Shown here: in pieces, positions 9,616-17,930 of the stretch | Numbering within the stretch: position 1 is the stretch's first letter | Layout of the letters: each line of letters opens with the position of its first letter | NCBI RefSeq assembly: GCF_014636315.1 | Contig: NZ_BMED01000004.1 | Span: 466,137 to 530,136 of the forward strand | DNA length: 64,000 bases | Direction: 5' to 3' | From: Parundibacterium terreum | GTDB taxonomy: Bacteria; Pseudomonadota; Gammaproteobacteria; Burkholderiales; Burkholderiaceae_D | Notes under the pieces: generated by a model | Told to the model about the DNA's origin: nothing | The model's input: the letters and a program-made list of their open reading frames with translations, nothing else | Database searches by the model: none | Made by a program: the position numbers and the translations under genes

Positions 9616-10332
9616 CTAAGCCTGGGTATTGATCAAATTGCCGGAACTGCTGCTGGCGCTCAGATTTTGCGATAGCGCCTGCAGAAAATTATTCAGGGTT
9701 TTATCGCTGTTGCCGGATTCTCCCAATGCGCTGAGCAGGTTCTGGAAGCTTTGCTGCAGGTTCGATACGTCGCTGGTGCTGGTGTCCGTGCTATCGGTGT
9801 TGCTGGAGCTGGCAGTGGAAGTGCTGGAGGAGCTGGAGGACAGCTCGCTGATCAGGCTCTGCAGGTCCGATTGCAATTGTGCAGGGCCACCGCTGCCGCC
9901 CGGCGGCGGTGGGGGCGGGCGATTGCCGGATGTTGCCGATACGCCGGACGCAGAAGAGCTGCTGTCGGAACTATCCGAGATATTGGTGTCGCTTTGGGCG
10001 TGCAGGTTTTCCAGCAGGCTTTGCAGGAAGGATGTTAGCGCCTGGCTGACATCCGTCGTGCTGGAGCTGCTGTCGGTAGACGTGTCGGAGCTTGAGCTCG
10101 CATCGCTGGATGTGCTGGAATCGGTGCTGGTACTGGAGCTGCTACTGGAGCTGGAACCGGTTACGCCCAGCTGCGACAGCGCCTGGGGGATCGCATCGAC
10201 CAGGCCACCGCCCTTGGGCGGTTCAGGCGGTGAGCTGCCGTCCACGCTGCGGGCGGAGCTGCTTTGCCGGGTGCTGCCGACCTGCGTTAGTTGTGCGATT
10301 GAAAAGCTATTGGATATGCCGCTGATAGTCAT
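9616..10332 (-). CDS. Ser/Thr-rich low-complexity protein of unknown function
   Basis: A 238-residue protein with an excellent ribosome site (AAGGAGAGCAAC). The N-terminus (MTISGISNSFSIAQLTQVG) resembles small secreted or flagellar-associated proteins without a cleavable signal. The body alternates Ser/Thr/Asp runs (~60-100, 120-135, 165-190) with short ordered segments such as VSQALTSFLQSLLENLHAQ, LQSDLQSLISELS and LQQSFQNLLSALGES, and one Pro/Gly stretch (RPPPPPPGGSGG, ~143-154). The repeated LQ..LQ.LLS.L segments look like amphipathic helices linked by disordered Ser-rich spacers. I do not recognise a family. A 251-codon open frame on + is its antisense shadow. Confidence 0.75.
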   Translation of the reverse strand: MTISGISNSFSIAQLTQVGSTRQSSSARSVDGSSPPEPPKGGGLVDAIPQALSQLGVTGSSSSSSSSTSTDSSTSSDASSSSDTSTDSSSSTTDVSQALTSFLQSLLENLHAQSDTNISDSSDSSSSASGVSATSGNRPPPPPPGGSGGPAQLQSDLQSLISELSSSSSSTSTASSSNTDSTDTSTSDVSNLQQSFQNLLSALGESGNSDKTLNNFLQALSQNLSASSSSGNLINTQA

Positions 10333-10598
10333 GTTGCTCTCCTTTGAGATGGAAACTGAGCTGATTTTTTATACCGGCTGTTGATGAATTCTTTGAAGTC
10401 CGCCGGCGGGCAATAAGGCAAACTTTCTGCTGACGCTGATAAATCGGTAATGCCCATCGGGTAGTACCCGTCAGGGCAGCGACTGCGCAAGGCGGCACAG
10501 CGCCCGACGGCTATCCGGCAGTGCTTGTGGCGGCGCCGGATGCTTGTCTCTAAGCTTGTTGATGTTTTGTATGTCTTGCTGGTATTCAGGCCCGGCTT

Positions 10599-11198
10599 TT
10601 AATTCGTATGTGCAGGGCCAGGAGGCGGCAGGCCGGGGCCGTGATGGTTGTCACGCCCGTCGCCACGGTCATGACCCTCGCGACCTTCGTGTCCTTCATG
10701 CCCCTCGTGCGCTTGGAAGCGCGCTTTCATTTCTTCCACCTGTTTGCGCTGTTCTGCCGTCAGCAATGCATAGATCTGCTGCTCGCCGCGCAGGCGCAAC
10801 AAGCTGCTGTCTCCCATCGCGCGTGCCGACGCTTCGGTCAAGGCCTTGGCCTTGCTGTCGTCGTACTGCGCGGAAAAACGCATTGCCCGCAAGGCCTCTT
10901 GCGCTTTGCGCAGTGCTTTCATTTGCTCACGCAATTGCGGCGCTTGCGCATGCATGATGGCGAAGATCTTGTCTTCTTGTTCTTCTGTTAATTTGATGCC
11001 ATGTAAAAAAACGGGACCGGGCTGATGATCGAACGGCGCCTCAAAGCCGTGCGGCACGTCACCCGGGACCGCAAAGCCTGGCCCCTCCATCCTTGGGCCA
11101 TGCCCCGGCATCCCTTGGGCCTGGGCAGACATCTGTGCCGCAAACACGAGACCGGCGGCGAGCAATACATGTTTGATCCTGTTTTTATCTGACTTCAT
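10599..11198 (-). CDS. CpxP/Spy-like periplasmic protein with His-rich tail
   Basis: A 199-residue periplasmic protein of the Spy/CpxP (LTXXQ) family. A signal peptide (~1-27, ending SAQAQ) precedes a Gly/Pro/Met/His segment. A helical core (~68-150) begins LTEEQEDKIFAIM and ends LLTAEQRKQVEEMKARF, two LTxxQ-type motifs. The tail is a His/Gly/Glu/Asp repeat (HEGHEGHEGREGHDRG) that probably binds metal. Relatives act as extracytoplasmic chaperones or inhibitors of the CpxA sensor. It is divergently transcribed from the adjacent CpxRA-type pair, with CpxR boxes between, which strongly supports that role. No clear Shine-Dalgarno precedes the start (GGAACCC only). Confidence 0.85.
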   Translation of the reverse strand: MKSDKNRIKHVLLAAGLVFAAQMSAQAQGMPGHGPRMEGPGFAVPGDVPHGFEAPFDHQPGPVFLHGIKLTEEQEDKIFAIMHAQAPQLREQMKALRKAQEALRAMRFSAQYDDSKAKALTEASARAMGDSSLLRLRGEQQIYALLTAEQRKQVEEMKARFQAHEGHEGHEGREGHDRGDGRDNHHGPGLPPPGPAHTN

Positions 11199-11277
11199 CT
11201 GTGGGTTCCGATTGTCGTTTTTCTTTTTTCTACAGTGCAGCTATGCAACTGATGTGACGATTGTCTTTGGGTTTGCT

Positions 11278-11292
11278 GTAAAGTTCAGTTAA
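11278..11292. promoter_or_regulatory. Imperfect CpxR box
   Basis: GTAAA-gttca-GTTAA, one base off GTAAA-N5-GTAAA, 6 bases from a perfect box. It may extend the adjacent site. Confidence 0.5.
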
Positions 11293-11298
11293 TCACTT

Positions 11299-11313
11299 GT
11301 AAAACTGCGTAAA
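11299..11313. promoter_or_regulatory. CpxR box (perfect GTAAA-N5-GTAAA)
   Basis: GTAAAACTGCGTAAA, the consensus known for enterobacterial CpxR, lies between the cpxP-like gene and the response regulator. That supports autoregulation of both divergent units. Confidence 0.75.
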
Positions 11314-11380
11314 GTCGCCGTAATGGGCGTTTGCCCAAATTTATTTGTGTTTGGCATAATATTTACATAAGCTCAATCAT

Positions 11381-11395
11381 GTAAAACTGGGTAAA
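11381..11395. promoter_or_regulatory. CpxR box (perfect GTAAA-N5-GTAAA), second copy
   Basis: GTAAAACTGGGTAAA, 126 bases before the response regulator ATG and differing from the other perfect box only in the spacer. Its position suits control of the regulator/kinase transcript. Confidence 0.75.
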
Positions 11396-11506
11396 TCAGG
11401 GCTGGAAAGCCTGTGCTCACAGCCGGTTTATCGCTATGATCGGCAAAATTCATAGGCACAATATTGCTGTAATGAATTTTCTGACAAGAAGATGAGATGA
11501 AGAAAT

Positions 11507-12196
11507 ATGACTAAGGTGCTGCTGGTAGATGATGACGTCGAGCTGGTCGACATGCTCAGGCAATATATGGAGCGCGAAGGCTTCGAGGTCACGGTCGCCC
11601 ATAATGGCGAGGCCGGCGTTACCGAGGCATTGACCGGAGTCCATACCATCGCGGTGCTGGATGTGATGATGCCGCGCATGAACGGCGTGGAGGCGCTGCG
11701 CCGCATCCGCGGCAAGAGCCGCATGCCGGTGCTGATGCTGACCGCCAAGGGCGACGACATAGACCGCATCATCGGCCTGGAACTGGGCGCGGACGACTAT
11801 GTACCCAAACCCTGCACGCCGCGTGAACTGGTGGCCAGGATACGTGCCATCCTGCGCCGCACCCAGGTGCCGGACCAGGAGAAAATCTCGGATGCCGTGC
11901 TGACTATCGGTGCATTGAGCGTATGGTCGGAGCAAAGGCGCGCAGAATGGGACGGCAAGCCGCTGGAACTGACCAGCACGGAATTCAGCCTGCTGGACAT
12001 ACTGGCGCGCAACGCCGGCCACAAGGTCAGCAAGAATGAATTGTCGGAACAGGGCCTGGGCCGGCCGCTGGCCAGGTTCGACCGCAATATCGACGTGCAT
12101 CTGAGCAGCATACGGCAGAAATTGAATAACTTGTCCGGCGACCGGGTCATCATCCAGACCGTGTACCGCCAGGGCTATATGCTCATCAAAGAATAG
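11507..12196 (+). CDS. cpxR: CpxR-like response regulator (OmpR family)
   Basis: A 229-residue regulator: receiver domain (~1-115) with the acidic DDD at 8-10, phospho-acceptor Asp52 (VLDVMMPRMNG) and MLTAKGDD with the conserved Lys, then an OmpR-type winged helix (~130-229, ending IQTVYRQGYMLIKE). It heads a two-gene unit with the histidine kinase. CpxR boxes lie upstream and a CpxP-like gene is divergent, so the envelope-stress role is inferred from both sequence and context. The symbol is given on that basis; the protein alone would be only OmpR-family. Confidence 0.85.
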   Translation: MTKVLLVDDDVELVDMLRQYMEREGFEVTVAHNGEAGVTEALTGVHTIAVLDVMMPRMNGVEALRRIRGKSRMPVLMLTAKGDDIDRIIGLELGADDYVPKPCTPRELVARIRAILRRTQVPDQEKISDAVLTIGALSVWSEQRRAEWDGKPLELTSTEFSLLDILARNAGHKVSKNELSEQGLGRPLARFDRNIDVHLSSIRQKLNNLSGDRVIIQTVYRQGYMLIKE

Positions 12197-12332
12197 CCAT
12201 AGTGTACTGTTGTCACCCATCCTTCATTGCCGCTATGCCGGCCAGCAGTGTGCCCGCGCAGGCGCTGAGCATTGTTCCGCACTGGGATAGTTCTGCATTG
12301 CCCTCGCAGCGCATTTTCGGGGTGAATGACTG

Positions 12333-13799
12333 ATGGGCCGCCTGTTCTGGAAATTCTTCTTCTTCATCCTGCTGGCCCAATTGACGGCTATCGTCGGTAT
12401 CAGCGGCACGCTGTGGATCAAGCACAATACCGAGGACAGGCTGACCCGCAGTACCAATCGTCAGGCCCATATTGCGCTGGTGGTGGAGTCTGCCGAGATC
12501 GCCTTGCAGCAAGGCGGGCCGCAAGCGCTGCGCAGGCTGGGGGGGAGTTTACGCCGCTACCAGGTCTACGTGATCGACGAGAATAATCACGATGTAATGG
12601 GACGCCTGGTCAGCCTCGCCAGTATAGAAAAGTTCAAGGCCAGCATAGAAAAAGGACCTCCTTCCGTACTGGCGCGCAAAGTGACAGGGCCCGACAAGCA
12701 GACTTACCTGGTATTTTTCTCCGCACTGGAAGACGCCTGGGATCGGGAATCTTCGGACCGCCATCCGGAGCCGCTGCCTGGCGAAAGGCCGCCGCCGTTT
12801 GAACACGGTGAGCACGGTGAGCGTGGACCTGTAGGCCCTGATCGCGGCCAGCCGCCCTTTGGGGGTGATCCTGGTGGCATGCACGCGCCAGGGTCTTATT
12901 ATCCTCTGATCCCGCTAGTGTCTTCAGTGATAGCAAGCCTGCTGTTTGCCGCCTTGCTCGCCTGGTATATGTCCAAACCTATACGCAATCTGCGCAGCGC
13001 ATTCATAGAACTTGCCAGCGGCAAGCTGGATACGCGCGTGGGAGCGACCATGGGACGCAGGCGCGATGAACTGGCCGACCTGGGGCGCGAATTCGATCTG
13101 ATGGCGGACAAGCTGCACGTATTGGTGGAAAGCCAGCGTCAATTGATGCATGACGTTTCCCATGAACTGCGTTCACCTCTGGCGAGGTTGCAGGCTGCAA
13201 TAGGACTGGCGCGTCAGCAACCGGAAAAAATGGAAGGTACATTGGAGCGGCTGGAGAACGAGAGCATACGCATGGACAAGCTGGTCGGCGAGCTGCTGAC
13301 CTTGTCACGCATAGAGGCTGGGGTCACCGGTGCGAATGAAGAAATCAGCATGGCCGACCTGATGGCCGAGGTGGTGGAAAATGCCAGCTTTGAAGCCGAG
13401 GCCAATCATCGCAGGCTGGAGTTTACCGGCGATACTGAGGTTATCGTATTCGGCAAATTTGAATTGCTGTACCGGGCTGTGGAAAACGTGGTGCGCAATG
13501 CGATCAAGCATACGGCAGAAGGCAGTGCCGTGACGATTAACACTAAGCCGGACCGGGATAATGCGACCTTCAGCATTACGGTGCTCGATCAGGGCAGCGG
13601 TGTGCCGGATCAGGAACTGGCGGCTATTTTTGAACCCTTCTTCCGCGGCAGCCAGATCACCAGCACACAGCATGGTTACGGCCTGGGGCTGACTATCGCC
13701 AAGCGGGTGCTGCTGGCGCATGGCGGGGTAATACGTGCCTCTAACCGCGCCTCCGGCGGCTTGTGCGTTGAAATAGTCTTGCCCTGCAAATTTCCCTAA
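12333..13799 (+). CDS. cpxA: CpxA-like sensor histidine kinase
   Basis: A 488-residue inner-membrane kinase. TM1 (~7-28), a periplasmic loop of about 160 residues with a His/Gly/Pro-rich end (EHGEHGERGPVGPDRGQPP, ~150-170), TM2 (~190-212), HAMP (~212-265), then HisKA with His277 (HDVSHELRSPLARL) and HATPase_c with DQGSGVPD and GYGLGLTIAKRVL. The His-rich loop next to a His-rich CpxP-like partner suggests metal as a signal. The ATG at 12333 overlaps the stop of a tiny upstream frame (TGATG), and GGGGTGA lies about 9 bases before it. It follows the regulator after 136 bases. Confidence 0.85.
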   Translation: MGRLFWKFFFFILLAQLTAIVGISGTLWIKHNTEDRLTRSTNRQAHIALVVESAEIALQQGGPQALRRLGGSLRRYQVYVIDENNHDVMGRLVSLASIEKFKASIEKGPPSVLARKVTGPDKQTYLVFFSALEDAWDRESSDRHPEPLPGERPPPFEHGEHGERGPVGPDRGQPPFGGDPGGMHAPGSYYPLIPLVSSVIASLLFAALLAWYMSKPIRNLRSAFIELASGKLDTRVGATMGRRRDELADLGREFDLMADKLHVLVESQRQLMHDVSHELRSPLARLQAAIGLARQQPEKMEGTLERLENESIRMDKLVGELLTLSRIEAGVTGANEEISMADLMAEVVENASFEAEANHRRLEFTGDTEVIVFGKFELLYRAVENVVRNAIKHTAEGSAVTINTKPDRDNATFSITVLDQGSGVPDQELAAIFEPFFRGSQITSTQHGYGLGLTIAKRVLLAHGGVIRASNRASGGLCVEIVLPCKFP

Positions 13800-13819
13800 G
13801 CTGCAATAGAAAATATGGC

Positions 13820-14650
13820 TTAGCCGGTAGCCAGGATGCCGCCCGTGACCCGTTCTATGCCGGACAGGTCGCGCCAGGTTTGTACCTGCGTGAAGCCGTG
13901 CTCGCTCAACAGGCTGCGTACAGCCTCCGCCTGGTCATATCCGTGTTCCAGCAGCAGCCAGCCGCCTTGTTTCAGATGCAGGGCGGCTCCGCCTATGATG
14001 ATGCGGTAGTTGCTCAGGCCGTCGGCGTGGTCGGTCAGTGCGATCACCGGTTCAAAGCGCAGGTCGCCTTCACCCAGGTGGTGATCGTCCTTGACGATAT
14101 ACGGTGGGTTGCTGACGATGGTATCGAATAGTTCGGCTTGCAAGGCTTCATACCAGCTGCTTTGCAGCAGGCGCATGCGGCCCGGATCTAAAATCCTTTG
14201 CGCATTATCTTCAGCGATTTTCAGTGCCGCCGGGCTGACATCCAGTGCAGTCACCTGCAGGTCGGGCCGGCTGTGGGCGATAGCGATGGCGATGGCGCCC
14301 GAGCCCGTGCCCATGTCCAGCAGGCTGCCTTGCGGCGGCGCATGCTGCAAGGCCAGTTCCACCAGTAATTCGGTGTCGGCGCGCGGGATCAGCACGTCCG
14401 GGCTGACCCGGAACGGCAGTCCGAAGAATTCCCGTTCGCCGACCAGATAGGCGATAGGTTCGCCATCGTAGCGGCGCTGTATCAAATCCTGCATCGTCTG
14501 CAGTTGTTCTGCATCCAGCAACTGCTCGCAGCGGGTGATCAACTGTATGCGGGTCAGGCCCAGTGCGTGCATCAGCAGGATGCGGGTCTCCAGCTTGCCC
14601 AGCGGAGAACTGGATTCACAGGCTGCGATGCTGACGCCGCTGGTCTCCAT
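13820..14650 (-). CDS. prmC: Peptide chain release factor N5-glutamine methyltransferase PrmC (HemK)
   Basis: A 276-residue SAM-dependent enzyme that methylates the Gln of the GGQ motif in release factors RF1 and RF2. The N-terminal helical domain (~1-80) recognises the factor. The Rossmann domain shows LLDMGTGSGAIAIAIA (~113-128) and the catalytic NPPY (in IVSNPPYIVKDDHH, ~183). It is the last gene of hemA-prfA-dsbB-prmC, 5 bases after dsbB, and its substrate RF1 is encoded in the same cluster. It converges with the CpxA-like gene, leaving only 20 bases between stops. Confidence 0.95.
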   Translation of the reverse strand: METSGVSIAACESSSPLGKLETRILLMHALGLTRIQLITRCEQLLDAEQLQTMQDLIQRRYDGEPIAYLVGEREFFGLPFRVSPDVLIPRADTELLVELALQHAPPQGSLLDMGTGSGAIAIAIAHSRPDLQVTALDVSPAALKIAEDNAQRILDPGRMRLLQSSWYEALQAELFDTIVSNPPYIVKDDHHLGEGDLRFEPVIALTDHADGLSNYRIIIGGAALHLKQGGWLLLEHGYDQAEAVRSLLSEHGFTQVQTWRDLSGIERVTGGILATG

Positions 14651-14655
14651 GGCGA

Positions 14656-15165
14656 TCAGCGCGAACGGCCAAAGACATTGCGTTCGTTGGGCCTTTTATT
14701 GATCATGGCAATAACGACAAAGCTCAGCGCAAAAATGGCAAACCATACCAGCGACCATTGCGGGATGGACAAGCCGAGGATAGGTTCATATTCTGTGCTG
14801 CACATGCCGTCGGCCTTGAACAGCACGGGCACCAGTTCTGCGGTAAATATCTTGTTCAGCGCGACTTCCCAAGGATCGATACCGCAGGACAGCGCCGGAT
14901 GGGCCTTGACCCACAGGTGGCGGAGGGCGATGCCGGCACCGATCAGCGCAATCACTGCGCCTATCCAGGAACCGACCTTGCGTGCAGCCACCGGCAGTAT
15001 CAGCAAGATGATGCAGATCACGGCGATAGCGACGAACACATAGCGTTGCGCCACGCACAGCGGGCATGGCAGCATGCCTTCTCCCAGTTGCAGGTACAGC
15101 GCTATGCCCAGCAGGGCGACACAGGTGGCGGCTATCGTGATGAGCAGGGTCTTGGATATATTCAT
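14656..15165 (-). CDS. dsbB: Disulfide bond formation protein DsbB
   Basis: A 169-residue inner-membrane quinone reductase that reoxidises DsbA. Four hydrophobic helices are visible (~5-25, 42-62, 68-86, ~140-160). The quinone-linked Cys pair is in MLPCPLCVAQRY (Cys34, Cys37), and the second periplasmic loop carries LSCGIDPW and DGMCSTEYEP, the other redox pair. I start at MNISKTLL (15165) because an upstream ATG (15213) would add a polar, non-conserved stretch; neither has a clear Shine-Dalgarno. It is inserted between prfA and prmC, which are often adjacent in proteobacteria. Confidence 0.93.
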   Translation of the reverse strand: MNISKTLLITIAATCVALLGIALYLQLGEGMLPCPLCVAQRYVFVAIAVICIILLILPVAARKVGSWIGAVIALIGAGIALRHLWVKAHPALSCGIDPWEVALNKIFTAELVPVLFKADGMCSTEYEPILGLSIPQWSLVWFAIFALSFVVIAMINKRPNERNVFGRSR

Positions 15166-15377
15166 AGTGGTGCGATCGATTCGGCTTTGATTGGCTGTTC
15201 TATTGGGAGGCAACTAATACGGAGTGTACTTCGTATAAGTTGCTGCGCGTGCAAATGGCAATTATGAGCACTCGGCCGCCGTTTGGTTCCGAATGGTTAC
15301 AATTTTGCCGGGTTCTTACATATTGCCACAATATGTCCCAGGGGATACTTTGCCGCTTAGGACGGGGCGATGCAGGC

Positions 15378-16457
15378 TTATTCGTCGCCCAACTGCGCCA
15401 GCAATTCGGCCTGGTGTTCGGCGATTAGGGCATTGGTCAGTTCAGTCAGCTCACCGTCCATGATGAAATCCAGCTTGTACAAGGTCAGGTTGATACGGTG
15501 GTCGGTCATGCGCCCTTGCGGGTAGTTATAGGTGCGTATGCGTTCGCTGCGGTCGCCGGAGCCGATCAGGCTCTTGCGGGTGGCCGCTTCCTTGGCCTGC
15601 TTCTCGCGTAACTGGCCATCCATGATACGGGTTGCCAGCACACGCATTGCCTGCGCCTTGTTTTGATGCTGGCTGCGGCCATCCTGGCATTCAACCACGA
15701 TACCGGTAGGGATATGCGTCAGGCGCACGGCAGAATCGGTCTTGTTGATGTGCTGGCCGCCGGCGCCGGAGGCGCGGAAGGTATCGATACGCAGATCGGC
15801 ATTATTGATGACCACGTCGGCCAGTTCATCCGCTTCCGGCATCACGGCGACGGTGCAGGCCGAGGTATGGATACGGCCCTGGGTCTCGGTCGCAGGCACC
15901 CTTTGCACGCGGTGGCCGCCGGATTCGAACTTCAGCTTGGAATAGGCGCCCAGGCCGGCGATACGCACGATCACCTCTTTATAACCGCCCAGTTCTGACG
16001 CAGATTCCGACATCATTTCTATCTGCCAGCGGTTGCGTTCGGCAAAGCGCGTATACATGCGCAGCAGGTCGCCGGCAAACAGTGCCGCTTCGTCACCGCC
16101 GGTACCGGCGCGCACTTCCAGCAGGATATTGCGTTCGTCATTCGGGTCCTTGGGCAACAGCATTTTTTGCAGGTCACTTTCCAGCGTTTCCATCGTGGCC
16201 TTGGCGGCGGCGATTTCTTCCTGCGCAAATTCCTTCATGTCGGGATCGGCCATCATTTCTTGCGCGGCAGCGATGTCGGTCTGCGCCTGCTGATAATTCT
16301 TATAGAGTTCTACCAGCGGTTCCAGCTCTGCGTGTTCGCGGTTTAGCTTGCGGTAGTTGTCCATGTCATTGGTGCTGCCTTCCTGGTTCAGCAACTGGTT
16401 GACTTCAACCAGGCGTTCCGCCAGTTGGTCGAGCTTGGAGAGCATCGATGGTTTCAT
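15378..16457 (-). CDS. prfA: Peptide chain release factor 1
   Basis: RF1 ends translation at UAA and UAG. The 359-residue length is normal. The GGQ catalytic motif is in [19 protein letters not shown], and [27 protein letters not shown] precedes it. The stop-codon-recognising PxT-type segment lies in the central domain (~180-195). Its GGQ Gln is the substrate of PrmC, encoded two genes downstream. The start at 16457 (MKPSML) has AGGT 6 bases before; MLSKLD at 16445 is an alternative. Confidence 0.96.
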   Translation of the reverse strand: MKPSMLSKLDQLAERLVEVNQLLNQEGSTNDMDNYRKLNREHAELEPLVELYKNYQQAQTDIAAAQEMMADPDMKEFAQEEIAAAKATMETLESDLQKMLLPKDPNDERNILLEVRAGTGGDEAALFAGDLLRMYTRFAERNRWQIEMMSESASELGGYKEVIVRIAGLGAYSKLKFESGGHRVQRVPATETQGRIHTSACTVAVMPEADELADVVINNADLRIDTFRASGAGGQHINKTDSAVRLTHIPTGIVVECQDGRSQHQNKAQAMRVLATRIMDGQLREKQAKEAATRKSLIGSGDRSERIRTYNYPQGRMTDHRINLTLYKLDFIMDGELTELTNALIAEHQAELLAQLGDE

Positions 16458-16563
16458 GGTAAGACCTATTTAGTATTTATTGGGGGCAGAGCGCAGCAAG
16501 GCGTCTGAATTTTTCTGTGGGGAGATGCAGGCCGGGACGGCGCTGCATAAAGTGCAGTGCCCG

Positions 16564-17838
16564 CTAACGCTTGGTGCGGAACAGTTGTGGCAGTAAAGTG
16601 GCCAGGCGGGCGCGTTCGTCACCCTTGGCCTGATGCAGGGCCTGTTGCGGGCCGTGCAGGAATTTGGCGGTAATGCCTTTGGACAGTGCTTCCAGTACCG
16701 CGTCTATGTCTTCACCCTTGGCCAGCATCTTGCGTGCGCGTTCCAGCTCCATCATGCGCACTACCTCGCTGCTTTCATGCAGGTCCTGGATTACAGGCAC
16801 GACTACACGGCCGTCCACCCAGTGCATGAAGGATTGCACGCGGGTTTCGATGATGGCTTCTGCCTGTGCCACTGCGGCCTGGCGGTTTTCCAGTCCGGTC
16901 TGCACCACGTTGCCGAGGTCATCCACGGTGTACAGGAAAACGTCGTCCAGCGCGCCGATTTCAGGTTCTATATCGCGCGGCACCGCCAGATCCACCATGA
17001 AGATAGGGCGATGGCGGCGCGCTTTGACCACGCGCTCGACCAGTCCCAGGCCGATGATAGGCAGTGAAGAGGCGGTACAGGAAATGATGATGTCGAATTG
17101 CGCCAACTGCTGCGGCAATTCAGCCAGGCGTATTGCCTTGCCGTTGAAGCGGTGGGCCAGCGCTTCGCCGCGCTCCAGCGTGCGGTTGGCGATGGTCAGG
17201 CTCTTGGGATTTTGCGCGGCAAAGTGGGTTGCGCACAGTTCTATCATCTCGCCGGCGCCGATGAACAGCACATGCTGATCAGAAATTTTGTCGAAGATGC
17301 GTTGCGACAGGCGTACTGCAGCGGCCGCCATGGACACACTGTGCGCGCCGATCTCCGTGGTAGTGCGTACTTCCTTCGCAACAGCAAAGGTGCGCTGGAA
17401 CAACTGGTGCAAATAAGTGCCGAGGCCACCGGCGGCATCCGCCTGGCGCACTGCATCCTTCATCTGGCCCAGGATCTGCGGCTCGCCCAGCACCATGGAA
17501 TCCAGGCCGGAAGCAACCCGGAATGCGTGGCGCACCGCATTGTCTTGCGGCAGCGTATATAAATGGGGGCGCAATTCTGCGTATGGCAGCTTGTGGAAGT
17601 CGGCGAGGAAATGCGCGGTGGCATCTATCGGGTTGTCGACCTGGTTGGCCGCATACAGTTCGGTGCGGTTGCAAGTGGACAGAATTGCTGCCTCATTGCC
17701 GAATTCAGTGCCATCCTTGCCAAACCACGAGCGCGCGGCAACCACTGCCTGACTGATCTGGTCAGGGGCAAAAGCGACTTTTTCGCGCAGCGAAACAGGC
17801 GCGGTCGTGTGATTGAGGCCGACGGCTAGCAGTTGCAT
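16564..17838 (-). CDS. hemA: Glutamyl-tRNA reductase
   Basis: HemA reduces glutamyl-tRNA(Glu) to glutamate-1-semialdehyde, the first step of tetrapyrrole synthesis by the C5 route. The 424 residues include the N-terminal catalytic domain with [12 protein letters not shown] (catalytic Cys near 55), [20 protein letters not shown] (~107-126), an NADPH-binding Rossmann segment with [16 protein letters not shown] (~190-205), and the C-terminal dimerisation helix. It is the first gene of the hemA-prfA-dsbB-prmC run, 106 bases before prfA. Confidence 0.96.
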   Translation of the reverse strand: MQLLAVGLNHTTAPVSLREKVAFAPDQISQAVVAARSWFGKDGTEFGNEAAILSTCNRTELYAANQVDNPIDATAHFLADFHKLPYAELRPHLYTLPQDNAVRHAFRVASGLDSMVLGEPQILGQMKDAVRQADAAGGLGTYLHQLFQRTFAVAKEVRTTTEIGAHSVSMAAAAVRLSQRIFDKISDQHVLFIGAGEMIELCATHFAAQNPKSLTIANRTLERGEALAHRFNGKAIRLAELPQQLAQFDIIISCTASSLPIIGLGLVERVVKARRHRPIFMVDLAVPRDIEPEIGALDDVFLYTVDDLGNVVQTGLENRQAAVAQAEAIIETRVQSFMHWVDGRVVVPVIQDLHESSEVVRMMELERARKMLAKGEDIDAVLEALSKGITAKFLHGPQQALHQAKGDERARLATLLPQLFRTKR

Positions 17839-17930
17839 GGAATAAATATCGGGAGATTATGCACGCTATTATAGCGTGCTCCCGGTTCCGCGTTTCGTTG
17901 CTTGCCGGGCTAAAAGACAGAAATGGCTTG

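Noticed and set aside
9629..10384. 251-codon + frame rich in Leu and Glu
   Set aside because: Antisense of the Ser-rich gene; AGC/TCC codons read backward give Leu/Glu runs.
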